The notes under the pieces are model-generated. The model ran no database searches and was not told the DNA's origin. It saw only the letters and a list, made by a program, of their open reading frames with translations. From NCBI GenBank assembly GCA_905221605.1, contig CAJNDS010002255.1:27501-91500 (forward strand): DNA of 64,000 nucleotides, in the 5' to 3' direction. Of this stretch, positions 10,355 to 21,809 are shown piece by piece. Position numbers and translations under genes: made by a program. The stretch's first letter is position 1. The number at the start of each line of letters is the position of its first letter. Source of the DNA: Symbiodinium natans. Taxonomy: Eukaryota; Sar; Dinophyceae; Suessiales; Symbiodiniaceae.

Positions 10355-10561
10355 TCAGGCGAGAATCACTTTCTGACTTGTTCGGTGGATGTATACAGGG
10401 TCTGCGGAAAAGGTGCTGCGCTCAGGTGTGCAGATGCCGTGCGAGTAGTCCTGAATGTATCTCACATGGTCCGCAGGTAGTTTCGGTACATTCTGGAGCC
10501 CAGGCAAGTACGCAACAAGTGCTCTCAGTGCATCAACCTGGCCGATGTCACCTAGACCCAA
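10355..10561 (-). CDS. Coding-like fragment, unknown
   Basis: Minus-strand frame of balanced composition: VDALRALVAYLPGLQNVPKL, then PADHVRYIQDYSHGICTPER. The plus strand has a competing Cys/Ser-rich frame, which looks like the shadow. Its upstream end meets family E (10552-10660). No family recognised. Confidence 0.35.
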   Translation of the reverse strand: MGLGDIGQVDALRALVAYLPGLQNVPKLPADHVRYIQDYSHGICTPERSTFSADPVYIHRTSQKVILA

Positions 10562-10660
10562 GAGTAACCTCGGAATAAACGGGTACCCTTTTTGGATTAG
10601 AGAGGTTCATAAGGGAACTAAACCCCAAAAAAGGGAATAAGGGCCGACTCTGGGTCCTAG
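10552..10660. mobile_element. Small TIR element, family E, long copy
   Basis: CTAGACCCAAGAGTAACCTC ... GGGCCGACTCTGGGTCCTAG with an internal GGGTACCCTTTTTGGATTAG block. The longest of the three copies; the two shorter ones may be internal deletions. Confidence 0.7.
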
Positions 10661-10937
10661 TCATCGAGGCTGAGGAACTGCGGTTTTTTTTGCTCACGCT
10701 TTGCTTCAGGTGCAGTCAGCGAGCGCCCGGAACCCCATGATCCCCAAACCCTCTTCCCTTACACCCCTGGGTGCGTCGGGGCGCCACTTTACACAATGTC
10801 ATGGTATTTGCTGCCGCTGCGCGGCGAGACCCTAAACCCTAAACCCTAAACCCTAACCCTAAACCCTAAACCCTAAACCCCAATATTATAAACCCTACAC
10901 CCGAAACCCTTAAACCCTAACCCCGAAGCAGGCTCAG

Positions 10938-11015
10938 AGATCAGTCGGTATTGTACTGGACCACCTGAAGGATGACATCAGGTGCTACAAAAGCAAGCCG
11001 ACTAGATGCTGGCAT
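10938..11015 (+). CDS. Exon-like island, product unknown
   Basis: GGCTCAG acceptor, 78 bases (26 codons, phase 0 to 0) reading RSVGIVLDHLKDDIRCYKSK plus PTRCWH, then GTAACT donor. The other two plus frames contain stops. CCCTAAA lies on the left (10830-10925) and TTTAGGG on the right (11030-11100). Good coding character; function unknown. Confidence 0.5.
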
Positions 11016-11460
11016 GTAACTTTCAGGGTTTAGGTTTGTAGGGCTCAGGGATTCGAGTTCGTTTAGAGGGTTTAGGGATTCGAGTTCAGGGTTAGGGTTT
11101 GGAGTTCAGCGCTTAGACTTTGCTTTAAGATTTCAATCGCGCGGGCGTGGGGGAGGAGGCGGTTCCACCCTTTGGCCTCCTATAAACGGAGAAACCCTCA
11201 ACCCTCTTGATGTCTCTGACAGGCCACCATGGACCATTGTTCTGCTGAGAACTGCCTTGAGTCCTTCTACTACAATCCTGGATCACATGCATACGCGTTT
11301 AGGGCTTAGGGCTTGAAGGGTTTCTCAAAATAGGGTACCAGTTTTGGGGGGTTCCCTAAATACAGAAAATAAACAAATAGATATAACTATATATATATAT
11401 ATATATTTATTTATATAGGAGTAAAATATCAACAAAGATTAGCAATACTACCACAACAAC

Positions 11461-11480
11461 AACAACTACTGCTGCTGCTG

Positions 11481-11517
<37 letters not shown>

Positions 11518-11617
11518 GACGACGACGATGACGACGACGACGACGACGAGGACGACGACGACGACTACCACTACCACTACCACTACCACTACCACTACCA
11601 CTACTACTACGACGACG

Positions 11618-11649
<32 letters not shown>

Positions 11650-11753
11650 TACTACTACTACTACTACTACCACTACCACTACCACTACCACTACCACTAC
11701 CACTACGACTACTACTACTCCTACTCCTACTCCTCCTACTCCTACTCCTACTC

Positions 11754-11818
<65 letters not shown>
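11461..11818. repeat. ACT/ACG/CTCCTA trinucleotide array
   Basis: About 360 bp of ACT with ACG, ACC and CTCCTA variants in blocks. It creates the long poly-Val, poly-Ser and poly-Thr frames; these are not genes. Confidence 0.95.
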
Positions 11819-11944
11819 GATAGCAAGGGGGCCCCCTATTTTGGGAAACACCCATGTGACCAAATCATGATACGAATGCCCGAAGATTCTTCCAGCCTTC
11901 TCTTGAAACCGGCGCATCTCCTCGGCGAGCCTCAAACTTGATGG

Positions 11945-13590
11945 TTTCGCGTGTATAGGGTTTAGGGTGTATAGGGTTCAGGTTTAGGGTTTAGGGTTTA
12001 GGGTTTAGGGTTTAGGGTGCATAGGAACAGGGGTTTGTGATGACTTGTGTGCTCAGGGCGGTGGCCAGGGTTCGGAAGAATATGGTTGTCTCGTTCAGTG
12101 AAATCTACCCGCGCGCCCCAACCTGTGGAACGACCATGACTCCTAGGATGAAAACAACCCCACAGCTTAGGGTTCAGGGTTTAGGGTTAGGGTCTAGGGT
12201 CTAGGGTTTAGGGTTTAGGGCCACCCCCTCCCGCCCCAGCCCTCCTCTGTAAGGGGTCCGAGCATCGGGTTTGGCCGGATGCTTCTCTTCCCATTCCTGA
12301 ACCCTAAACCTGACACCCTCGAACCCTAGGCCCGACTGGGAGGTTCACGGATACTTGCAATTGCGGTTACAGGTACCCGAAGCAAGGTTTGATTTTGTAG
12401 CCTCCAAGTAAGTTGGACTTCGAGAACTTTAAAAGTTGCCCTCGGTACTTTAGACGGGAGTCCTAGTTGAGATTTTTTGTACCATGCAGGGAGGAGGCCT
12501 GTTAGGACGGTATGTTTAATTGCATGGGGCAAACTGCAGCCAAGAATACCGAGGAAAAAAAGAGCAACCCCCCCCCCCCCCCCCCCCAGATTCTTGGCTT
12601 GCGCTTGTTCTGGTATCCGGTCCTGACCTTATAGGCTTCTGCATCGTGCTCCAGACACAAGCCTGACCCCTAAGACCCTACTGTAGGGTTTCAGGCTTTT
12701 TGGGTTAGGAACCCGAAAACAAAAGGCAAGCCCCGCCTATTCAGGCTGCTCTGCAGATCTTCGGGCGTCGGCCTCCGCAGCGTCGAGGGGCACTACTCAC
12801 CGGTACAGGGAGTTGGGACGTTTAGGGTTTGGGAATCCGGGCGCGGGCGTATTCACAAGATCTAGGGTGTTTCATTCTCGTGAGGGGGAATAGGATATTT
12901 TCTGTGCTCGTTTCAAGTGATTGTGCCTCTGTTTCGCTGCCCCCCACCCCCCTCCGCCCACCAACAAAAGCCTAAACCCGAAAGCCTACTAGACCCTAAA
13001 CCCTCAGCCCGAAACCCTAAACCGTCCCACAAGGGCTTATTGGTAGGCCCTTGATCGAAACCCTAAACCCCAAACCCTAAACCCCTAAACCCCAAACCCA
13101 ACAACCCTCTGCGAAATTCGAGCCGTCCTTGCGCTGGTCGAAGCCTTGAGTCTTTGCCCATTCCTTGGGTCACGGGCTTCAGGCTTCCGGACTGGCACGC
13201 CTAACTAGGATGGCCCTTAACACCCGTCTGAAAAATATTCCTGAATATGGTCCTCTTAAACCAATGAGGGATAATATTTTAAATGTCCCCAAAGGCCACC
13301 GCGTTAAATAAGCAATCAGGCAAAATTATACCTTAACCCACATATCACCCCTAGATAACCCCTATATGTACTTTATAGTGGCCCCTATATACCGAAGTAG
13401 CCCCTACATTACCCCTAAGGTCCCTTATACATCAGGGTCCCTCCTTTAGTTGCAATACCTGAAGAACCCTTGAACCCTACGCAGCCCCTACATAACCCCT
13501 AAGGGCCCTTACAAGGGTCCCTCGTTTAGTTCCTTGCTATACCAAAACAACCCTTAGAACCCCCTGAGCCCTAAAGCAGCTGCTGTGCCC
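11945..13590. other. Arrays, poly-C and decayed spacer, no firm gene
   Basis: TTTAGGG tracts at 11957-12030 and 12165-12218, poly-C at about 12568-12587, CCCTAAA variants at 13000-13110. A minus-strand frame at 12326-12532 is weakly coding-like. At 13395-13540 a segment (AGCCCCTACAT.ACCCCTAAG.. GGGTCCCTC.TTTAGTT) is repeated about 90 bp apart and resembles decayed family A. Confidence 0.5.
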
Positions 13591-14340
13591 AACCACCTAA
13601 ACCCTAAACCCTAAACCTAAACCCTAAACCCTAAACCCTAAACCCTAAACCCTAAACCCCCAACCACACACTTCTGCCTGAGAGCCACGCTGGTGGGGAG
13701 CGCTCTGCTTCATCATCGATGCGCGCGCACGCAGCGGAGCCTGCTCACGATTTAGGGTTTAGGGTTTAGGGTTTAGGGTTTAGGGCACCGGGCGGCTAAG
13801 GAGACAAAACTTCGGATTCATGGCGGATGCATCGTTGACCGAGCTGACGGGCTCGCAGAGCCTTACCAGCATGGCCAATTTGGCCTGATATTCCCCCTGA
13901 CCAACCCTATAAAGGGCCTTTTGATGGAGTTATAGGGCAAAATAGCCCATGCAGGTACAGCCATACCATGGCCACACGCGGGTGTCCCGCATGTTTCTTT
14001 CCGCCTCGTGCATGAATAGCTTGCAGGAGTCCCTAAACCCTAAACCCTAAACCCTAAACCCTAAACCCTAAACCCTAAACCCTAAACCCTAAACCCTAAA
14101 CCCTAAACCCAAACCTTGGAAGTTTAAGATCCGGCTGTGCCTGTGTGCCCGCAGGCCGGCCCTCGCGACTCGGGCTGCGCCGGGGATGCGAAGAAGATCG
14201 CCTGATGGTACGAAACCCTCCGAATTCCGTGAGGCTCTGTGGCTGTCTAGGGTTCAGGGTTTAGGGTTTGGGGTTCGGGGTTAGGGGTTCAGGGTTCAGG
14301 GTTTAGGGTTTGGGGTTAGGGGTTTAGGGCTTAGGTTTCC
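13590..14340. other. Alternating C and G telomere-like arrays around islands
   Basis: CCCTAAA at 13590-13655, TTTAGGG at 13750-13785, CCCTAAA at 14033-14110, TTTAGGG at 14247-14335. The islands 13655-13750 and 14110-14247 are GC-rich; the second has a GTGCCCGCAG acceptor followed by RPALATRAAPGMRRRSPDG. Both are candidate exons with unclear strand. Confidence 0.4.
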
Positions 14341-14888
14341 CCAAGGTTTCCTACAGTGCAGGGTCCTGTGACGAAAAACTGTAGGGGGCACCATCTTCCC
14401 AGGTTCCCGACTACGAAGAAGTGCTGGGTCCCGTACGAGCAAGCCAATGTGCAGAAAAACATTCAATCAAACTTGGCGAAGTGGGCATCTCACAAAATAG
14501 GGGGTCGCCCTGTACATGCCCCGAAAATAATACAAGCCTTATGATAGGAACCCCCCAAGACGGGTACCCCCTCAGGAACCCCAAGTATGGGCTCCTTTTT
14601 TAGATGTCTGCAGGAAGAGTGGTCCACCAGGCCCTACATCAACATCGAGACACTGCGCACCTAAGTTCACACTATAGACTATACTATGCCATGTAGGAGT
14701 TTCATTCCAAAGGCCTAAGCCCCAAAACCCTATTAACCTTCCAATATGCCCGACACCCGCCGGGTTCCCCTGCTTGTCGGAGGCAGCGCTGTGCAAAGAC
14801 TGAGCGCTTGCGTTGCGCTCGATGTCCAGATCCACCCTCTGCCGAACCTGCAGAGTCTTGTGCTTATAGGGCTTGGGCCCTATATCGA

Positions 14889-15224
14889 CTAAGCCCTAAA
14901 CCCAAAACCGGTAACTCTATGTAGGACGTAGGGCTGAGAAGCTCGAAGGGGGCTTTCCGGGCGGTTTCGGGAGCTTTGGCTCTGGTCTAGGCGCTGCAAG
15001 TACCGATTACTAGGCTGATGCATGTGCATGGTTTCATTGAGCTTGTGAGCCTGTAGCCTGCCAGTTTGCACCTGAGGCCGTTCGGATTCACAGGGGAAAT
15101 GTTGCTTCATAGAGACACGTTCAGCCGTTTTGGCCACTTCATGTAGGGAACGGCTGTACGGCCTGGACAGCAGAGCCGCTGCGAGACACGGATCGTGACG
15201 ATTGCGAAGCAGCCTCGGACACAC
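14889..15224 (-). CDS. Coding-like fragment, unknown
   Basis: Minus-strand frame, basic and Gln/Ser-rich, with LHEVAKTAERVSMKQHFPCE and LNETMHMHQPSNRYLQRLDQ. The downstream part runs into heptamer-derived codons (GFGFRA), so the true 3' edge is upstream of that. No motif recognised. Confidence 0.35.
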   Translation of the reverse strand: MCPRLLRNRHDPCLAAALLSRPYSRSLHEVAKTAERVSMKQHFPCESERPQVQTGRLQAHKLNETMHMHQPSNRYLQRLDQSQSSRNRPESPLRASQPYVLHRVTGFGFRA

Positions 15225-15378
15225 AAGTTGGGTTCTCGAGACTCATCCTCATTATGTCAACTAGATGCAAACAAGCCACAACACAGAGGTCCCTGAACCC
15301 TAATAAACCCTACCAAACCCCAAACTGTAAACCCCAATCCCTAAACCCTAACTCCTAAACCCCTACAAACACCAGCAG

Positions 15379-15484
15379 ATCGCAAAGAAAGGCTGGGGCA
15401 TCAGCTCTCGGGGTGGTCGAGCAGCTGCCCGGCAGGTTCGGGGTGACGCCTGGACGATCAGTCCAGGCTCATGGATTATCACAG
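15379..15484 (+). CDS. Exon-like island, frame uncertain
   Basis: CACCAGCAG acceptor, then two plus frames open for the full island (one reads IAKKGWGISSRGGRAAARQV, another VEQLPGRFGVTPGRSVQAHG), ending ATCACAG before GCTTTAGGG, a possible GC-type donor. CCCTAAA variants on the left, TTTAGGG on the right. Confidence 0.35.
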
Positions 15485-15716
15485 GCTTTAGGGGTTCGAA
15501 GGCTTAGGATATAGGGTTTAGGGTTTAGGGCTTAGGATACAGGGTTCAGGGTTGGTTCCTTCAAGCCTTAACCAGCTTCCCTCAGCTCTCCTGCACGGGG
15601 GTTGATAGCTTCCATAACCAGGGTTCAGGGTTTAGGGTCTACTTATTTTTGTTGAACAAGCCGGTCCCTTGGCTTTACACTGTGGACAGGGCCTTAGGGT
15701 GCTAGACCACCCAACA

Positions 15717-15843
15717 CTCTAAGGGTAGTTGAGTGGTCCCTGACTTAAATGGGGATCCCGAAATACCCCTTACATATCCTAAACCCCAAGGGCCTATACT
15801 TCAGAACTAAAGGACCATATTATGGGACGATATAACTGCCCTA
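15717..15843. mobile_element. Family A element copy 2, right end merges into array
   Basis: Starts CTCTAAGGGTAGTT and carries AAGGGCCTATACTTCAGAAC and GGACCATATTATGGGAC. The expected right end AACTACCCTTAGAG reads AACTGCCCTAAACCCTAAAC, so the element grades straight into CCCTAAA heptamers. Confidence 0.6.
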
Positions 15844-15883
15844 AACCCTAAACTTCCTAAAGCCTAAACCCTAAACCCTAAAC

Positions 15884-15884
<1 letters not shown>

Positions 15885-15917
<33 letters not shown>
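15885..15917. repeat. Poly-C tract (33)
   Basis: Uninterrupted run of 33 C directly after CCCTAAACA, in line with several other long C or G runs in the window. Confidence 0.95.
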
Positions 15918-15920
<3 letters not shown>

Positions 15921-16019
15921 CCCTACACCACTGCCCGCCTTTGAGCTTTTCCAGCTGCTGCTGAGCTGTCTGAAGTTGGCCCTGTATGGCTCAGGGCTTA
16001 GAGGGATTTGTTTCGGGCT

Positions 16020-16200
16020 TCTAGGGCTTAGAATGGGAGTTCAGATGGTTTATGGAGTTTAAAGGCTTTATAGGGTTTATAGTTTACAGGGTCTGTTGGG
16101 TTTATAGGGTTCATAGGGTTGATGGCTTTGCAGGGTTTATAGGGTTTGGGGGGTTCTAGCGTATCAGGCGCTTCTGGTCCCTGCGTATCAGGGTTGAGGA
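16020..16200. repeat. Decayed GGTTTATAG-type repeat
   Basis: Octamer-like GGGTTTAT/GGGTTCAT units, a drifted form of the heptamer also seen at about 25200-25450, 30240-30590 and, on the other strand, 19330-19650. Confidence 0.7.
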
Positions 16201-16743
16201 GGTGTGGAGGGAGGGATCTTTTTTGGGTGGTTCCTATAATCAGGATTGCAGTATAGTTTGGGGTAGAAGGTCCCCCCATATTTGAGAGATGCCCGTAGAG
16301 TTTTTGAAAGAATTTCGCCTCCCCGGCTGCGAGTGTCCCATGGACCCTCAAGGACGCCTGGGGGGTGGCTCGGACCTTAGGGTTTCGGGTTTAGGGTTTA
16401 GGGTTCAGGGTTTAGGGTTGTGTCATTCCCGAAACCCCTACGCCCCGAACCCAAACCCCATCACCCCAATCTCATTGGGGCCAAGGGGCTTGTTTTCTTC
16501 ACGTGTTTTTGCATCTTTGGGGTGAGAGCTGGTGCAGGGGCTTCCTGATGAGGATCAGGGGCTCCTCACAAGGGAGCCTCTCGCCTCTAAACTTCTCCCG
16601 CCCGAAACAACCCTGAAAACTCCCGTAGGGGCCCCACCCTAGGGGTTTCCGAACATGGTGGGGGCACCCTTGTTGAGGTTCCGAGAACAAAGACTGTAAT
16701 GTTTTGGGGGGATATTAGGGAGACCCCTTGTTTGGGGAACCTG

Positions 16744-16857
16744 GGAGCCCAGTAACCATGTTGGATAATAATCAGGGCACCCTTTTTGGGGGGGTTGGTT
16801 TCTTCATGAGGAAACCTTGAACCAAAACAAAAGGGTAAAGGGTACTGCTGGGCGGCC
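16744..16857. mobile_element. Small TIR element, family D copy 1
   Basis: GGAGCCCAGTAACC at the left and GGGTACTGCTGGGCGGCCA at the right form inverted ends. GGGCACCCTTTTT, GGTTTCTTCATGAGGAA and ACCAAAACAAAAGGGTAAA are shared with copies at 34771 and 46511. Confidence 0.65.
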
Positions 16858-17099
16858 AAGGGAAATTCGCATGTCTCCTTAAGGTTGTACCCTTGGGTTT
16901 TGGGGGACTTTTGTCAAAGATCCCTTGTTAAGGGAAATTTTAGGGGTACGACCTCAGGGGTACTTGACTGTATGGGGAAACTGACCGTGTCTCACAGCCC
17001 TAAAGCCTAACCCCTAAACCCCAAACCCGAAACCCTAAACCCTAAACGGCCCTTGCTTCGGGAAATTTCCCATGTCTCACAGCTCGGCACCCCGGCCTC

Positions 17100-17160
17100 G
17101 AGGACAAGGTTCCGCTGCGCCAACTCCATGATTGTGGCATTTGCCTGGCTTTTCAAAGTG
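17100..17160 (-). CDS. Short exon-like island
   Basis: Minus frame reads KSQANATIMELAQRNLVLEA between heptamer arrays. CCCTAAA lies on the plus-strand right and decayed C repeats on the left, so it does not follow the usual bracket. Weak but coding-like. Confidence 0.25.
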
Positions 17161-17551
17161 ACCCTAAACCCTAAACCCTAAACCCTAAACCCTAAACCCT
17201 AAACCCTAATGAAACCCTAAACCCTTCATCCCGAACTTCTCCAGGACGCTTCGTGCTGAGGGAGGGGTTCTGAAGCTCTGACGGGTTCTTGTATTTTGAA
17301 GGTTTCCGGGCTTCGCGATGCACGCACTTGCCTCGGAGGTCCTTTGCTCCGTAAGCTTGCGCAGCTCCTCATTCTCCTCAACTTCTTGGACTTCTGGGTC
17401 TTATGCGGGAGTTCTTCGACGTGAGGGTCACTATATTATACATAGGATTCATGGTTTGTAGAAACTGTTGGAATAAAACCCCGTCTAAGGCAACAGGGTA
17501 CCTGGATATGGAAGGGTGTGGGGTTTAGGATTTAGGGTTTAGAGTTCATGT

Positions 17552-17800
17552 GTGCGGTCTGGGCTCAGGATCTTGGCCTCAAAATTCTTGCGGGGCCAGG
17601 CTTACAAGCTGCAGTTTGTCCTTGCTTTTAAGGGTAAAGAGGCCTCTGCATATTTTGGAAGTAGTGGTGTCTTTGCCAACAAGACAGATTCCTTTCGCTG
17701 CGGGCCCTCTGATGGATACAAAGAGGTGTACCCCCGCCATGCATCTGATCTTGAGACCCCTCTGTGTTCGGAGCAGTTTTCCAGCGACCCTGAATCTCTT
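17552..17800 (+). CDS. Coding-like fragment, unknown
   Basis: Plus frame reading ILASKFLRGQAYKLQFVLAF, KGKEASAYFGSSGVFANKTD and GYKEVYPRHASDLETPL. Residue mix is natural, with aromatic and charged residues spread evenly. It starts just after a TTTAGGG tract and ends where family A copy 3 begins, so the element truncates or borders it. Function not recognised. Confidence 0.4.
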
Positions 17801-17948
17801 AGGGTAGATACATGGTCCCCTAGTATAGGCCCTTAAAACGGGACCGCTTATGCACCCAATACCAATTTAAGGGCCATACATCAGATCCCTTTACAGGAGG
17901 CTAGCGGCTAGGGACCATACTGAGGGCCCGTGAAACTACCCTCAGAGA
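17796..17948. mobile_element. Small TIR element, family A copy 3
   Basis: CTCTTAGGGTAGATACATGG ... GGGCCCGTGAAACTACCCTC, with the family's TACATCAGA and GGAGGCTAG blocks. Ends are near-perfect inverted repeats. Confidence 0.75.
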
Positions 17949-18071
17949 ATCCGAACTCTGGGCCAACGCCACTCCTGGGCCAGCCGCTCAGCCTTTTCCC
18001 GCAAGCTGGTGTAAGCTTTCCACAGCGAGTCCCTGGCACAGCACATGAACCCCATGGCTTGAACAGGGTGC

Positions 18072-18190
18072 GGCAGTAATACAGGTGTCGGAATAATTTC
18101 GAAAAGTATTCACCTTACGGTCCCGCTATAGTTACACTATATTGTCCCACCCAAATCCTATTCTAATTATTAAGGCCCCTATAGTACTTA
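18072..18190. mobile_element. Small TIR element, family F copy 1
   Basis: Left end GTAATACAGGTGTCGGAATA and right end TAATTATTAAGGCCCCTATA are inverted and match the copies at 53832 and 57949. The centre has CTATAGTTACACTATA. This copy lacks the poly-G run of the others. Confidence 0.6.
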
Positions 18191-18239
18191 AGAATGAGGG
18201 CATCAGGCACCTAGCAACTGCATAGATACAACCGCAAGC

Positions 18240-18383
18240 GAAGTCCCAACAAACAAGTGCAGCGCACCTGTCCATCTGATTTCCCTGATTCCCGTCTCGT
18301 TGGGATGTCGGAGAGGTCGCCTCGTCTTTCACGGCCATTGAGAGCGCATCTGACCCTAACGATGCTGCTGCCTGGTTTGACAA
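18240..18383 (-). CDS. Possible first exon
   Basis: Minus-strand frame starting at an ATG at 18383: MSNQAAASLGSDALSMAVKD, then EATSPTSQRDGNQGNQMDRC, with a hydrophobic C-terminal part and a possible GTGCCT donor near 18205. Further codons would run into family F. A CCCTAAA array lies upstream at 18395-18450. Unknown function. Confidence 0.35.
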
Positions 18384-18621
18384 CAGCCCGAAAACCCTAA
18401 CCCTAAATCCTGAACCCTAAACTCTAAACCCTAAACCCTAAACCCAAAACCCTGAACCGTAAACCCTTCAAACTGCTCCCTTCTCGACCACCCCAAAGTG
18501 CATGGAAGGGCTGTGACATGCCTCCGGCGCACGTCCATTCCCGGTGAGGCGCATATTCTCCTAGCATCTGGATTGGCCTTTCAACCCTTCGAAATATATT
18601 TCCATATAGGGCCCCTTCAAC

Positions 18622-18644
18622 ATATATGTATATATGCATATATA

Positions 18645-18685
<41 letters not shown>

Positions 18686-18690
18686 ACACG
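18622..18690. repeat. TATG/TA microsatellite
   Basis: TATATG and GTATAT repeats. The overlapping Tyr/Met-rich frames are artefacts. Confidence 0.9.
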
Positions 18691-19026
18691 CATACATGTT
18701 TTACGTATTTGATATAGGCGCCCTTTTGAACCCAAATACGACATATCGCAAAAGTAGAGTTTCTGCGGGCAATCGCAAGGTATACCGTGGCGTGCAGGCG
18801 TCCTCCGTCAGACGCCCCAAGATCTCCTCGAAGAGATTTGGGAGCTTGTTTGATCAGATCTCAAATATCTAAACCCTAAACCCTAAACCTTAAACCCTAA
18901 ACCCTAAACCCCTTGCCCTCGAAGTGGGACCGTCTTGTCTGCAAGTGTGCTACTGGTAGTTGCCGAGAGGTTTGATGCAAAACTCCATATGGCACTGGCT
19001 GCATGCTGCAGTACCCTAAACGCTAC

Positions 19027-19044
19027 ACTATTCTTTGCTTAAGC

Positions 19045-19085
<41 letters not shown>

Positions 19086-19178
19086 AAGAAAGAGTAATAA
19101 TCCTTGTATTCCCCTTATATACATTTTTTTTGGGTGGGAGGGGGGGGAGGGGGGGGTGGCTTATTAAGCAAATAGTAG
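19027..19178. mobile_element. Family C element with C29-A12 tract
   Basis: Left end CACTATTCTTTGCTTAAGCA and right end TTATTAAGCAAATAGTAG are the family C inverted ends. A run of 29 C then 12 A sits next to the left end, and G-runs with GGGGAGG next to the right end, so the two halves could pair along most of their length. Confidence 0.7.
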
Positions 19179-19329
19179 GAAACCCCAAAACAAAAAGGAC
19201 GTCTGTCCTGCTACTCCCGAAGCCTCCTGAAGCCAAGATGCCAGGACGGTAAGTTTGAATTCCCAGACAGGGTGTCATCAGCACCCAAGCCCTACCTGCG
19301 TTAACTTAAGTACGTGTGCTACACCACCA

Positions 19330-20100
19330 CGGTAAGCCAAAGCCCCAAACCCAGAAACCCCCTAAACCCCACAAACCTCATAAAGCCCATAAACCTCATA
19401 AACCCATAAACCCCATAAACGACACAAGCCCAGTAAAACAAAACATACAGCCCTTGAAGCCCCTAAAGCCCCTAAAGCCCATAAACCCTATAAACCCTAT
19501 TATCCCCAAATAAACCCTATCAACCCCATAAAACCTAATCCCAAACCCTCTATGTAAGCACCCCCGCCCTCCTTCTGCTTGAAAACCCTCATAAACCGCA
19601 AATAATCCCTATAAACCCTCTATAAACCCTAAAACGCCCAGCTATAGACCCTTCTATAACCCCTACTCTAAACCCTATAGTGAACCCTACCAACCTAACC
19701 CACCTCCCTCTTGAAAACCCCCACCCAGGCCTCGGCTGAGGCCAAGCGCTCCTCAAACCGGGAGCGCTGGGCCTGCGGGGCAGTGGTCATCCCAGGGAGG
19801 CTCGGGCCTTTAAGCGAACTCTATTTAAAGAAGTGCACAGATGGGAAGTTCTCTAAACCCGAGTTTAAACCCTCAACCCTTTAAAGTAAACTACACATAT
19901 CCTAGAAGCTTGAGTTGCCCCGAAAAAGCCCCAAAAACAAGCCAACTCCTAAAACACTTAAGCCCCCAAACCCCCAGCGTGAACCTCAAGCTACGCAAGC
20001 CCTAAAGCCCCCCATTTAGGGTTTAGGGTTTTGGGTGTAGGGTTAGTACATAAGCCCTAGCAACCCCCCCCCCCCTTCCCCACGAAAACAAACCCTAAAC
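19330..20100. other. Decayed CCCTATAAA-type repeats, no gene
   Basis: Long stretch of CCCATAAAC, CCCTATAAA and CCCTAAAGC variants to about 19700, a short unique piece at 19720-19860, then more variants. Pro/Asn/Lys-rich frames here are repeat translations. Confidence 0.7.
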
Positions 20101-20234
20101 TGCATAAACCCTGACACCCTAAACCCCCCAAGCCCAAAAGGACACCGCATTGCCGCCAGAAGCCATCCAAACATGAACCCTACACTGCGTGAACCCCTAA
20201 ACCCAAAACCCAACAAACCCAACAAACCCAAAAC

Positions 20235-20292
20235 CCTCTACCCAAGCGTATGTAGGCCGCGCCTTCTCGCTGTCGAGCTGAGTGCGAAGGTC
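20235..20292 (-). CDS. Small exon with strong acceptor
   Basis: On the minus strand a long pyrimidine tract (CTCCCCCCGACCCCCGTGAC) precedes CGCCAG, then 58 bases read DLRTQLDSEKARPTYAWVE, followed by GTTTTGGG as donor, a heptamer variant. The peptide looks like a coiled-coil edge. Upstream array polarity is reversed from the usual rule. Confidence 0.45.
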
Positions 20293-20861
20293 CTGGCGGT
20301 CACGGGGGTCGGGGGGAGCGAGAAGCCCTAAACCGTAAACGCTAAACGCTAAACCCTAAACCCTAAACCCTGTAATTTTTAGTTCAGAGTCCAGAATATG
20401 TGAGGTTTAGGGTTTAGGGAGCTCATGGGAGCTCGAAGGGAGGCCCTCAAATCCACTAGGGCGGTGCCTGGAAAGTACATGCACAAGAAAGTCAGCAGAG
20501 GTCAGCATGTCCTTGATACTGTAAGCTGAGCATTCCCGCGTCGTTTCGGGTGCACGCGAGCAGTTTAACTACACGCCCGGTCCCCTGTTTCTCCCAAGCT
20601 CATCACCGTGGTTGACCACGTTGTCCAAAAAGGTTCCATCTAAGCCTCCCTCGGATTTTTGAAATGGTGACTATGGGCCTCTGATACCTGAAGCCCTACA
20701 CCCTAAACCCAAAACGGCCCTAGACCCTATATAAACCCTAAACATCCCTAGAACCCTAAACCCTAAAGCCCTAAAACCCTGAAACCCTAAGCCGTTGAAT
20801 CCTGAACCTGGCGCCGGAGTTCGTCACGATTCGAAGAGAGGGCCTGGCATGACTGGTCCAG

Positions 20862-20952
20862 TAGGGTTTAGGGTTTAGGGTTTAGGGTTTAGGGTTTAGG
20901 GTTTAGGGTTTAGGGTTTAGGGTTTAGGGTTTAGGGTTTAGGGTCTAGGGTC
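20862..20952. repeat. Telomere-like array, TTTAGGG orientation
   Basis: Twelve or so consecutive TTTAGGG heptamers, among the longest perfect arrays in the window. Confidence 0.95.
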
Positions 20953-21299
20953 TATGGTAGACCCCTGCAGATTTTAGGGCTTCGGGTGTCTAAGGCTCCA
21001 AATAGAGCACTGGTGTATAGGGTTTATAGGTTTGTTCAGGGTTTTCAGGGTTTGTGGGGCTTATTAAAGGAGTTACAGGGTTTACAGGATTTAGGACTTA
21101 GGGCTGGTTTGTAGATGTTAGACCCTAAAGTAGGGGTTCTTGGTGAGGTATACTGATGGGGAGAGCTCCCTGAAGACTTCCTGGCTACTCGTTGCCCTGG
21201 TGACCCTGGTGCTACCTCTATGAAGTCTGGTGTTGCTTACTGGCAATCCCCAAATGGCGCAGCCCATGGAACAATAAGCATAGTTGTATATGTTTATGC

Positions 21300-21490
21300 A
21301 TTTTCCCATATCTATCTATATTTATGTATATGTATATATATATATAGATTTAAACATAAATTAACAAGTAAGTAAGTAAATAAACAAATAAATAAAAATA
21401 AAATATAAATATAACTACAAATATAAATATAAATATAAATAAAATATAAATATAAATAAATGAATATATATATATATACACACATATGAT
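21300..21490. repeat. AT-rich AAATATAA low-complexity DNA
   Basis: TATA, AAATAAAT and ATAAATATAA runs, no coding potential. The flank at 21118-21300 shows only a weak minus frame. Confidence 0.85.
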
Positions 21491-21809
21491 TCACTCTCGA
21501 GACCTGCGAATACACTCACCAACAACCCGAACAACAAAAAGCTAACCTGTGCCTCGAATAGGAATTTCCCAACATGGAGGTACCCACCCTCCCACCCCTT
21601 CATGCCCCAAACATAATCGAATCACATAAATGGGACCTCAAAAAGAGCTACCCCTAATCTTCGAATCTTTCCCCGGGTAATTACATCACACCGATGTTGC
21701 AGAAGTACCGGCGCGCCTCGAAGTGCTGCGCAGACTGAAGGGAAGCCTCCACCTGAGGCGAGTGCCGTGCCCGTCTGCTTGCTTTCGCACGGTGCAGAAG
21801 CTTTTAGGG

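Noticed and set aside
11407-11941. Long open frames of poly-Val, poly-Ser and poly-Thr
   Set aside because: They are six-frame readings of an ACT/ACG microsatellite, with no other protein-like sequence beyond short flanks.
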